This document shows, one piece after another, positions 9,681-19,415 of a stretch of 43,833 nucleotides of DNA. Source of the DNA: Isohypsibius dastychi (taxonomy: Eukaryota; Tardigrada; Eutardigrada; Parachela; Isohypsibiidae); the NCBI GenBank assembly GCA_034696485.1, contig JAQIWT010000055.1, positions 1 to 43,833 of the forward strand, written 5' to 3'. The notes under the pieces were generated by a model. That model was not told the origin of the DNA. It saw nothing but the letters and a program-made list of their open reading frames with translations, and did no database searches. The first letter of the stretch is position 1; each line of letters opens with the position of its first letter. The position numbers and the translations under genes were made by a program.

Positions 9681-12416
9681 TCAAGAAATCTCAATCTTCC
9701 CCTCCTCACCAGGATGTTTAATCAGCGTGGCAGAATGCTCTTTGGCTTTCATTCGCAACGAATTCAGACTGCTTTGTTTGGGATTCTGTGGCGACGTGGA
9801 AATCATTTCCTCCGGGGGTGACCTCATAGCGGCCGGGAATTGTTGGGGGTTGAAAAACATTCCGAAAAACGGATGCTTCATTGGAAATTGTTCCGCTGAC
9901 CGGAGTCCGGCTAGAAGAGCTGGATGAGGGAATAGGTGGTTGGGAGGATATTTGTGCATGCCCATGAGATCAGACGGGAAGGCGTGACCGAAGCGATGTG
10001 AGAAAAAGTCAGCTGGGAGCGGACAGTTGCCGGCGGCCATCATTGCTTGTGTCGCGACGGCGTTGTTTATTGTCTCGGGGTACATGTTCTGCATGCCGTG
10101 TTGCGAATTGTCACCAAATGTCTTTTCACGCTTCCGGTATTTTGCGCGCCGGTTTTGAAACCAAACCTGCAAACAAAACAAGATTTAGAACGAGTTTTGA
10201 CAACGTTGAGTAACCGCATAGTGAGAGTAAAGATATATTCTCACTATGGTAACCGTCACAAAAACTGCAAAACATATGAATAATCAGCGTAGCTCGAAAA
10301 CATTCAAACACACCATTTTTCAGGTGAAAATAAAAGAGTAGAAGATTTCGAGTTTTACTTTACACAAAATTGTTCCTAGAATTGAATTTCCGTATATCGT
10401 TTTCAGAAATGGAAATGCCACGTGCTCGTCAAATCTCACAAAAAATGGAAATTTCACAGATCATATTGAAAAGTTTTTGGGAACGATAAACAACCTATGG
10501 CAGCAAAAAAATCAGTTGTCAATAACAATTATAACATTATATTGCTAAAATCGGTTTGCTCATTAGCAAAAATTTCACAAGTGGCATAACAGAATAAAAA
10601 TTGAAAGATTATCAAAATTTTCTTGCCAAACGGTTTTTTGTGAAAGAAATTGGTTTGGGGTAGAATAATGCAGAGAGCACAATTCAGCAGTCCCAGCTGC
10701 TGCTGAAAACGCTAGAAGAACAAGCAAGTATGAAAGGCGGTATGGTTTGGATGTTCAGAACAATAGAGTGGACATGATTGTATGCATAAGCGTCAAAAAG
10801 AACGGACAAGTGAGCTAATCTCTCGTTTCCACATAAGCAGTGTATTAAATGGGCCAGATTGCGTTAAATATTGCTGAATAGGCAGCGATCTATTCAACGC
10901 AAACCGGAAATTGGCTTCTTATTTGTTGGGCAATTGCAATATCATGCTCACTGCTTGCTTGTTATTGCTGCGGATAAAGTGACCCGAAAAATCAGACACA
11001 CGAGCGCGATTTAATTAAGCGCGTCCAATGGGCATTAATTTCAGCTTAATTGAAATAAGCCAGTCTTGAACAAACATATGACGATCGCCGGACTTTATTG
11101 CGGAATTATTCAAACAACCAAACTTCACTCGCTTAACAAATTCATTAAATCGAATTCATCCAAGCTTTTTTCATGGTTCATTTCTTTCATCGATGGATTT
11201 AAATAAAATCAATTATTATAAGCGATCATTTTTTCCTGAGAACTGAAAATTATGTATAGATACAGATTGTGATTATTCAGCGCATGTCCTTATCACGCAT
11301 CTGCATATTATACAAATTAATTAAAAATGAACAATATGCACCCCCAGCATATCGCACCAAGGCCAGGCGTTTAGATGGCTGCCATAATAGATTAATATCA
11401 CATAATTAATGGCCAAGATAATTGATAGGATTACACGGATATAGTTACTTCCATTCAACGAGGGCTAATTAGATCCGATTTGTCTGCCTGATTAACGGGT
11501 GAAATAGTTTAATTGACCCTTGTAAGGCACAAATGAACTAATTGCGTGCGCTCTGACCGTATTCGAGTGAGGGACGCTTGAAACTGGACTGAGAGGCAGA
11601 GAGAAAGAGACAGAGTGGACAGATTGTGACTGAAAAGGAGATCCACTCAGACGACCCCAGCCTGCACTCCAAATTAAATTGATGGGATATTTAGGGAGAA
11701 TTATTCGCTTGAAGCTAATTTTCTTTTACTTTTCAATTACCTTCCAATGAGTTCATGTCAAAACTAATTCTCTTCCTAAAATTACTTTTGCAGAGACCAA
11801 CAAAATCGGACTATATGAGATCTAATCAAAGACTGCAGTTGTATTGGTTTTCCAGAAAGTCCGGAAATTCTAGGAGCCATTACCGTTTTTTTAAATTTTA
11901 GAAATGAATTGAATTTTGATATCGTACCTGAACTCTCGCTTCGCTGAGATCCAATCTGAACGCCAACTCTTCTCGCGTGAACACATCCGGATATTGGGTT
12001 TTCTCAAAAGCTCCTTCCAGTTGATGGAGCTGATAAGTTGTGAACGTTGTGCGACTGCGACGAATTTTTCTCCCGCTTCGGTTCTTGTGATCTTCCATAG
12101 AGACTTCGCCATCAGAGATGGACTTTTCGTCGTCTTCTGAATTCTTTGTTTTTACAGAATCCGTGTGGCTTATTATGTCATTTTCATCTGAGAATATGAA
12201 AATTGAAATTAACTTTTCGAAAAAACTAGTCCGACAACAATAATCCGACTGCAAAAACTATTTCGTACCTGATTTCGAGTCTGTTTTTGGAAGAGATGAA
12301 TTTAGCATAATCGGCCGCACTTCATTTTCCGGTCCGCGATTCACATCCGTCCGGCAATCAAGCATGTTTTCAATGCTATAATATTTCTGGGATTTCATAG
12401 AGCCAGGTGGATCCAT
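9681..12416 (-). CDS. hbn: Homeobrain-type paired-like homeodomain transcription factor
   Basis: Three exons on the minus strand (12416-12269, 12187-11928, 10166-9681) encode 297 residues. The N-terminus has an octapeptide/eh1-like motif (YYSIENML), typically a Groucho contact. The homeodomain spans about residues 85-145, with [42 protein letters not shown] and [15 protein letters not shown]. Gln50 marks the PRD-like class. The best remembered match is homeobrain rather than Arx/Alx. The C-terminus has an OAR motif ([17 protein letters not shown]). The intron between VQ and VWF is the classic PRD-class position. Oddities: Gly at homeodomain position 18 (usually Arg) and Tyr at 56 (usually Trp). 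The last intron is 1.76 kb and rich in TAAT sites. Family role: anterior brain patterning. Neighbour Rx has the same orientation. Confidence 0.9.
10980..11690. promoter_or_regulatory. TAAT-rich block in hbn intron 2 (candidate enhancer)
   Basis: Dense homeodomain core sites in a 700-bp part of the long intron: TTAATTAA (11011-11018), two TTAATT cores near 11034-11050, AATTAATTAAA near 11316, ATAATTAATGG near 11402, CTAATTAG (11464-11471), plus GATTAAC and TTAATTGACC further on. Flanking intron sequence is less dense. Q50 paired-like proteins bind such sites, so auto- or cross-regulation is possible. Inference from motif density only. Confidence 0.4.
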
Positions 12417-12524
12417 TGACCAAGCAAAATATACAAAAATTCCAACAAGCCGTAGTCAACTACGAATAACTCAACAGAAACCCAGATATTTTGGAGAAGT
12501 TAATTTAAGGAATTCGATCACTTT

Positions 12525-12755
12525 TCAAGTGCAGTCCTCGTCAATGAATTTGGTTAAACGAATCTGACAATTTTGAACCTCCGACTCATCATTAGGATAA
12601 ACGCTCTGAAAGCGATTATCGGGGTGTGGTCGTCGTTCTTTATTGGTCCGACTGGACAGACCTCTTGCATGCCATCCAATCGCACATCTGCTCACCTCAC
12701 GTGTCAGTGCCTCAAGCAAAAAGAGCGCAACGGAAATAACTGAATAAAGAAACAT
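12525..12755 (-). CDS. Possible small secreted peptide ORF upstream of hbn
   Basis: 76-residue ORF with an ATG start and a hydrophobic N-terminus (MFLYSVISVALFLLEAL) that could be a signal peptide. It is followed by a basic segment ending in a dibasic KERR and three cysteines in total. TTTATAATT on the minus strand near 12845 is a possible TATA. It lies 110 bp upstream of the hbn start on the same strand, so it could equally be untranslated or spurious. I recognise no family. Confidence 0.25.
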   Translation of the reverse strand: MFLYSVISVALFLLEALTREVSRCAIGWHARGLSSRTNKERRPHPDNRFQSVYPNDESEVQNCQIRLTKFIDEDCT

Positions 12756-13933
12756 CTTCGTCGAAGCGATTTACGAAATCATAACAAATCAGCTCACAAA
12801 AAATGCATGTCAGGCAACGTGCTTCGGAGGTCGCAACAAAATCACCAATTATAAACGATCAACGATCTACCTCTGGCAGTTAACATGAAATTCAACCACA
12901 TTTTTTGTCGAGAAACCATTGAATTTCAAAGTTTCTGGTGGGCAAATAAAAACTTGTAAGTGGTTTTATTGTGGATTTCACCCTCCACCCCCCCCCCCTC
13001 CCCCCTGGCATGGGGACTTGTAAACCATCCTCAACTTGACTGATTTTTAAAAACGAAATAACTCTTCAAACTTTCGTGTTTTTGGTGCCAGCAGTTCTTT
13101 TCCAAAACTGAGCTTTCAAAACAAGTAACAAATTTATTGTAATGTTGTTGTGAGCCTAATACAGTAACACCACTTTTGTTAAAGAGCCCAGATATTTGGA
13201 AACAGCGTTCAAAGCACTCTTTTTCGATTCAATTTTTTGGATGATTGGAAACAATGTGTGAAAAATTTCAAAATTTGGTTTGTTTTATTTTTCTGCCAAA
13301 TTTGCACTTACATACTCAATGTTCCTAGCAGACCAGAAACGAATTGGAATTTTCTCAGAATTCCGTAAAGATGCTCACCCTTCACGGCGCAGCTTTCCTC
13401 ATACATGCACCCTAAAGACAGTTCGGACAAAGACAGTCTGCAGGAAAGAAGAATGGGTGCTAATTTAGTAATTCATCAGACTCATTAGCACCGTTGACTG
13501 GCTAATTAGTAAAGTGCGCTAATCCACTCCAACCCATTACGGCCCCGTAATTCTATCCAGCTCTGTTTGAACGTCCACCTCTTTCCACAGACACCCACGG
13601 CGAGTTCTTCTTTGCCATATATTTGCATGATTATTCGCAATATTTGCCATTCTCCATGATATCCTAAAAAATAACGTCTGAAAGTACCTTTTTCGAAAAG
13701 TCTGATCCGGTCAAGTTATTTGAACAACGAGATGGCCTCGAGTGCATGTTATACTCCAACCACAGCTTAAGACTTCATTAATGGCTTAAAGAGCAACTCG
13801 CGCAGAAAAACACAGCTTTTCTTGACGAATATGACAAGGTGGGGATTATTTCCTGCTCAAAGACTCCTCCTGGCTAATTAAGTTGACCACTTAGGCTCGA
13901 CACTAATCCTCATCTTTTACGTGTACCTTCAAG
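12756..13933. other. hbn-Rx intergenic spacer, left part
   Basis: No gene seen. A C-rich tract lies at about 12979-13007. Scattered TAATTAG/TTAATTAA sites (about 13500, 13780, 13875) lie between the two homeobox genes and may be regulatory. Confidence 0.4.
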
Positions 13934-14640
13934 TATAGATGGCCGTTCCAAATTTTTTTGGAACGCAGATTCCGTTCCATAGCATCGCAATTCCAATTCC
14001 ACGAGGGTTCCGTGGAATGCGGTGTGCGGTCATGGAATTGCATGGAATGCTTGCGGCGTCGTGCGATGGATGGAATCCAATTGCGGCGGGCATAAAGGGG
14101 TAATCGTGATTGGAAATTCCCCTTTCCACCAGTGGAAATGAAAAATCACTCGTAGTGACTACACTTCTTTAACTCATTTCAGTGCCTCACAAAAACTGCT
14201 ATTGTTAAAATGGTGCGGATTCTCTGTACGCAACACTTGCGACATTAGTAACGAGGGCTTAGCTAGTTTAGTAGCATACTTGGGGGCATTAGAAACTCCA
14301 GCTCTTCAATCAAGTGTCTTCATCTACCATAGACCCTTTGTTACTTTTTTCGAGTTGTTCGATGTTCAAGCTTATAAGTAAACGTTTTTGGGATCGGGCC
14401 GTAGGGAAGATTTGCATTAAAAAACCCTCGTGTAGTGTTCAGGAGTGCTTTAGTGTGAGCTACGATGGTTTTTGTACGGTTAAACTTTTTTCATTTCAAT
14501 TTTGAATGAAAAAACGCTTAATTTTGCATTCCATTCGTTCCACCGCACCGCATGGAATTGCGATCATCCCGCATTCCATTCCATAGCATTCCATAGCATT
14601 CCACCGCAAATTTTTTTTAGACTTGGAACGGCCATCTATA
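13934..14640. mobile_element. 707-bp non-autonomous DNA transposon (MITE), hAT-like
   Basis: The ends are perfect 18-bp terminal inverted repeats: TATAGATGGCCGTTCCAA at 13934-13951 and its complement at 14623-14640. The element is flanked by an 8-bp direct duplication CCTTCAAG (13926-13933 and 14641-14648), the duplication length made by hAT (also P and some other) transposases. About 120-150 bp inside each end carry many TGGAATTGC/GGAATGC words in opposite sense, resembling subterminal transposase-binding arrays. No transposase ORF is present, so it depends on an element elsewhere. The perfect repeats suggest a fairly recent insertion, between Rx and hbn. Confidence 0.9.
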
Positions 14641-14834
14641 CCTTCAAGTGCTTATGTTTTCTTTTGTTGAGAGCTAATGGGTCATTATCAACTGCTTAAT
14701 TTCTGATCAGGAGAAACAACGTCATGAAAAGCCCGGGTCACGCAACATATTGACAAGAAAAAAAACTGACAAAATCAATTAGCGACATGATATATAATCT
14801 TTGGATATTTTTTTGTGACCATACTGGTTTGTTT

Positions 14835-16628
14835 TTAAGTCCAGAGATTAGCACGTGATTTGCGGCGGATGTTCTCCATGTTTGATGAGGGGTCTTGGAA
14901 TTGCGAGAATGAGGATAAGAATAGTGGATTGAAAAATGCGGAGAATGGTGGGCAAGTGGATCCACTGAGGAGATTTGGAATAGTTTCCGAATTTTGTGAT
15001 TCGGGCGAATTGAAGGGAAAATTCGATTCGCTGGGGGTCCGGAGGGGTAGGGATGGCGATAGGCCGAAATCTGAGACGTAGTTGAGATGATGAGTTTCGA
15101 ACTTTTCTTGACGACGCCATTTTGCTCGACGATTTTGAAACCAAACCTAAACAAAAACGGAAACTGAACGAGTTATGACTAAAATGAATTTTTTTTCAAA
15201 AAACAAAAAAAAACACATTTTGTCTGTTTTCTCATTTGCTAATTTTTCTAATTTTTGGCCAAAAAGCTAAAAAATAGCAAAGTTTGTCTTCCAAAGATCT
15301 AAAGCTTTGTTAGATGGGAATGCTGTTGGCACGGTTGTTGACGATTGATTGAGCCATGTCTGATCGGAGAAGAATCATTTTTGATTGAACACGAGATTTT
15401 ACACCATCGCTAAGTGGCTCTTTGCCAATCCTTATCGAAATATCTGTCTGAATATGAAAATGTCAAGAGTGAAGGCATCCTTTTGTTAAGACTTTACCTG
15501 AGATCAGCGTTAATTCTCTAAGCCGGGACAAAACGTTCAGCAATTTGTCAAACTTGACTACCTCAACATAATTGACAAGTGGCTTGACCAAATATTTCCT
15601 GATACCAGCTAATTTCCTTTTTGCCACTCTGCTTTCATAATAGACAAACATTTTGTCTTGGCAAGTCATATTTACTGAAATATTCCACAACAAAAGAAAG
15701 CATTTCCCAAATAACCGGTCTTTAATTTTAAGTTTATCTATTTAATCCAGATTGACAGAAAAACAAACAGTTTTTATAAAACTAAACTTTTGTTCATTAT
15801 GTTTATGTTTATTTTACCTGCACTCTGACTTCGGGGAGTGAGACTCGATTAGCGAGCTCCTCTCGTGCGTAAACATCTGGATAATGGCTTTTATCAAAAG
15901 CGCGCTCCAGCTCATGTAATTGGTAGGTTGTAAAAGTCGTTCGATTACGACGGTGTTTTTTACTATTCTTCGGTTTACAGCGCGATTGGCTGGATAGTGA
16001 TTTCGTGGATTTGGAGACCACATGTGTCAAAGTCGGATCGGAGCCGGCCGCATGGGAATCAGTGGTGTCATCATGACTTGACTCGGATGATTCACTCTCG
16101 CAATCTGAATGGCCTCCGCCGCAACTCTCTTTGTCATCCTCGTTTCCCAGATGGACCAACTTGCTCGAAACCTTTTTCACAAATTCTGAAATATAGAAAT
16201 AAAGGTGAGAGCCTTTTTTCATAATCCAACAAAACATTTAATGCCAAAATATTTTGGTTATGATTATCTCAGATTTCGGGATCTGAAAATACCTTCGATA
16301 GTTTATTAAAAGGAAGCAGATTTTTATTGGACGGTCGTTTTGAAGACTGGATTTGGATGATTGTTTATCGGTTTCAAATTTCAGAATCAATTAAACAATC
16401 GGACATCAAATGCACCTGCGCAATGCCGGCTCGATTTGAATAACCGATAATCATTTATTTAAAAGCTGGTTGATCCAAAAACCCACCATGGTTTGCCAGA
16501 TGTTCTTTTCCAGTGTCCAATTTCATCACATTGCTCGGGTCAGCCAAATCCGTGCCAACTTCCAGGCCATTGTCCCCCTTGAACCGTAATCCGAGAATGT
16601 CGTCAATCGAGTAACGCGCGTTCGACAT
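14835..16628 (-). CDS. Rx: Retinal homeobox (Rx/RAX) transcription factor
   Basis: Three exons on the minus strand (16628-16487, 16185-15818, 15146-14835) give 273 residues. The N-terminal octapeptide [11 protein letters not shown] is typical of Rx. An acidic/Ser linker precedes the homeodomain, which has [39 protein letters not shown] and [20 protein letters not shown], the Rx signature with Gln50. The tail is Ser/Pro-rich and ends [16 protein letters not shown], which looks like a degenerate OAR motif. The intron splitting VQ/VWF matches hbn. The first donor (ATG|GTGGGT) was chosen because it alone keeps phase 1 into the next exon. Family role: eye and forebrain specification. The start is the first ATG after the TATA box. 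Confidence 0.92.
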
Positions 16629-16729
16629 AATCTTTCCAGGCAAACTTCAAAAACAAATTGTAAATAAAGATTCTCTGAATAATTTCTTCAAAGAATCTGC
16701 GACTTGAAAATTGGCCAATTTACCGAGAC

Positions 16730-16737
16730 TTTTATAG
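16730..16737 (-). promoter_or_regulatory. TATA box for Rx
   Basis: Minus strand CTATAAAA about 100 nt upstream of the Rx ATG. A transcription start near 16700-16705 would give a ~75-nt leader. No other TATA-like word is closer. Confidence 0.65.
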
Positions 16738-16739
16738 TG

Positions 16740-17872
16740 AATGCGCAAAATTGTAAATTGCCAAAGTTGCTTTTCACTTTAGACGCGCCCACTGAATAAC
16801 ATGAAAATCCAATCATGGCGCATTTGGCTGCTTTGTTAAGTAACGACGATGGGTCGATTTGCGAAGTAAAGTTGCAGTAACGAAGTTGTCAGAAACGCCA
16901 TCAGAGATGAGGTGAGTTAACTCGCGAGCTGACGATAGTTACAGATGACAGTTCTTCCAATCCAGCGCACGGAATCAATATTATTCCACTCCAAAACACA
17001 ATGCCAGATAATCCACTTCACAAAAAATTTTACGCTGACCAAAAATTCTCCGAAACACGAGACTTGATGAAAAGACGAAGTTTGAGCGCAGAAATTTCCA
17101 AAACCAAATGAGATGAGGTGAATATCTTCACGGTGAAGAAAGAAACAAGTTATAGTTTATTTGTTCACTCAGTAAGAAGTCGAAACTGTGCTGGACTACA
17201 CTGAGTTTTCCGGGGGGGGGGGGGGGTTAAAAAATCGAGCAATCAGCCTTTTTGATGAACGTGAAACAAACTAGAAACTTGCACATTTCTTCAACGTTCT
17301 TGAAAAAATAGTTCGAAAACAAACAAACGTTCTGAAAAAGACGTTCTGAACCCTGCAGATTTGGCAAAACATCGAGTTCACGAGACTTCGATATCCTTTT
17401 GAAGAAGAGAGTTTTGTTGGCCGTGGACCCTTGAAAAGGTTATAAACGGAACAAGCCAACAGTTTTTTTCAGGCTTTTCTTTTGTGAGTACCGATTAATT
17501 CTCTGGAAAAACCAGCCAAATTGATATTTCACAGTTTGGAAGCTTTCAATCTTGCTCAGTTTGTTTTCAGATTCGGGGCATAAATCAGTTGAAAACATAT
17601 TGGTCACAATGGCGGTTCTTCTTGCTTCTGGCGACCCCAGAGTTCAAATGCAGATTAATTGCGACTACTCGGCCTGTTAAACTCCATCAATAACAAATCA
17701 CTCTTCGCAAAATAGTTATCATCAGACAATTAATAGTTCAAACAAAATAGACAGGTTTGCGTGCCGTTCTAAATGGTCGAGCTCGAGTCGAAATCGAATG
17801 TCATTTCAAATGGAACACAGCATGTTATCCACATTTGACACATTCAAAGTCCCCGCCCAGCTAATCAAGTCT
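16740..17872. other. Intergenic region upstream of Rx
   Basis: No gene recognised. It contains a 15-nt G homopolymer (17212-17226) and a few AATTAAT cores (about 17650 and 17730) that could be Rx regulatory sites. Confidence 0.4.
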
Positions 17873-17878
17873 TTTATT
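17873..17878 (-). terminator. Poly(A) signal after the 65-residue ORF
   Basis: AATAAA on the minus strand, 16 nt past the stop codon at 17894. Confidence 0.45.
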
Positions 17879-17893
17879 GGATAAGACCTCACA

Positions 17894-18091
17894 TTAACTT
17901 TCTTTGATGGCCTGCAAACATTGTGCAAATTGCTTTTTCACGGCGCCCTGATCAAGCGTGACATGTAATTGAATTAAGCCAATCAGGCGCCCACTTGCTT
18001 TGTCATTTTCACTTTGACTCACAATAAACTGACCAATTAGCGCCCGATTACCACTTTCCAATACACACAATTCCTCATGAACTTTTGCCAT
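17894..18091 (-). CDS. Small conserved-looking protein of unknown family
   Basis: 65 residues starting MAKVHEELCVLESGNRALIG, with balanced charged and hydrophobic residues like a small cytosolic alpha/beta protein. No signal peptide or membrane segment. It is followed within 16 nt by AATAAA, which supports a real 3' end. An overlapping out-of-frame ATG (CACCATGCGAG) lies 11 nt upstream. It could also be the last exon of a longer gene, but I find no matching upstream exon. Function not recognised. Confidence 0.45.
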   Translation of the reverse strand: MAKVHEELCVLESGNRALIGQFIVSQSENDKASGRLIGLIQLHVTLDQGAVKKQFAQCLQAIKES

Positions 18092-18734
18092 CTCGCATGG
18101 TGGTCGCTATTTGGGATGCACCCATCAAAACAAACACGCTTTATTTCGAAGGAACAATATGATGATAAATCAAGGTGGTCTCCTTTTGAGGAAGTGTTTT
18201 TGAAAAAATGAGTTTGTTGACGAGGTTTGGATAATTGCTTCGTGGTTGGACGCATTTTGTTTCGACTGATTTAATTAAAAACAATTTCCTGTTGGGCTAG
18301 AGAAGAAATTAAGTTTTCTATCAATTATTCTGTGAATTACCCTTCAACAGGAAATTGGACGGGAAAATGGCCTTCAGGTGTTCCAATCATCGTATTAGCT
18401 CGCTCACCAGCCGGATCACGCAATGTCAATCATCGCCCGTGTTTCACTGGCATGCGTTTCAAAAACAAAATTGAAAATCAGAAATGCAAAACATAATTTT
18501 CAAGGCAGTGACTTCACACAACAAGATCTTCGAAATACAAAATCGCCAGTTCACGACCGTTTTTGACGCCTTCCCTTTTTGTAATATTCATAAGTTTCCT
18601 TAAGTTATCGCTGGAGTAGTCCTGAAATCGGGCTTCTGGTTAAATCGTCTTGTAACCAGGCCACTCAATCAGCGAATTTTGAGGTTGGCCTAAAATAATG
18701 GCCGCTGAATTACAACGGTCCATCCATGTTTTTT
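18092..18734. other. Intergenic, nothing recognised
   Basis: About 640 bp between two small minus-strand ORFs. It would contain the leader of the 65-residue ORF. No exon, tRNA or repeat recognised. Confidence 0.4.
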
Positions 18735-18971
18735 TTATTGAGCCCACTGTTTGGTTTCCAGCATGTTACCAGCGTCAAACAGCGAGTTATGCGACTCTAG
18801 CTCCGGAATTCCTGGTGGTTTAGCATGCTTGTCTCTGGTCATGAGGAATCCCGGAAGGCGCGATGAAGTTTTCAAAGACTGTGTGGCAACAAGAAGATTA
18901 CCCGAGAAGACTGGATTTTCTAGGTGGCCAACTGGAACAGATTCCACTTCCCAATTGTCAATTTTTTTCAT
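18735..18971 (-). CDS. Uncharacterised small ORF or orphan terminal exon downstream of PAM
   Basis: From the first ATG the ORF reads MKKIDNWEVESVPVGHLENP and continues to 78 residues, ending ETKQWAQ; its stop TAA overlaps an AATAAA signal. The frame is also open upstream to 19014, just after CATTTTAG, a good splice acceptor, so it may be a 3' exon rather than a free-standing gene. PAM ends 400 bp upstream on the same strand. An alternative PAM tail is conceivable, but the phase-0 acceptor does not fit the phase-1 donor of PAM exon 13; it would fit exon 12. Composition looks coding. No family recognised. Confidence 0.4.
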   Translation of the reverse strand: MKKIDNWEVESVPVGHLENPVFSGNLLVATQSLKTSSRLPGFLMTRDKHAKPPGIPELESHNSLFDAGNMLETKQWAQ

Positions 18972-19196
18972 TTTTTGCGACTCAGATTTTCTGTGAATCA
19001 CATAGTCAGGTTTCTAAAATGTCGAGGGAGTGACAAACTATACACTATAGTAAGAAATACTCAAAGCCGAGGGTGAATTTTCGAATTTTGGTGCGAACAA
19101 CGATGACGGTCTGTCTTCTGTTGTAATCTATTGGAGTATCAAGCTGAAAAAACCTAGAATACCTGGCGCGTATCTCACATTCATTCGACGTATCAT

Positions 19197-19202
19197 TTTA
19201 TT
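19197..19202 (-). terminator. Candidate poly(A) signal for PAM
   Basis: AATAAA on the minus strand about 215 nt past the PAM stop. No closer one seen. Confidence 0.35.
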
Positions 19203-19415
19203 TAGTATCCAAGTTTTTGAAACTGAAAAAGGCTGGCAGCAGAAAAATGCGCAGTAAAGATAAAAAATGTGATGAGTAAAACAGATAAAAAACATTTCAA
19301 ACACCGAGAGAAAAATATATAATAAAACTCTGATACCAGAACGGAAGGTACTGAATATATCACGACTCATTAAAAAAAATCCTGAAAAATTGAAAAAATT
19401 CCCGACCGAGAAATT

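Noticed and set aside
18400-18440. tRNA-like TAGCTCGCTC segment
   Set aside because: No cloverleaf, no GGTTCGANNCC T-arm at the right distance.
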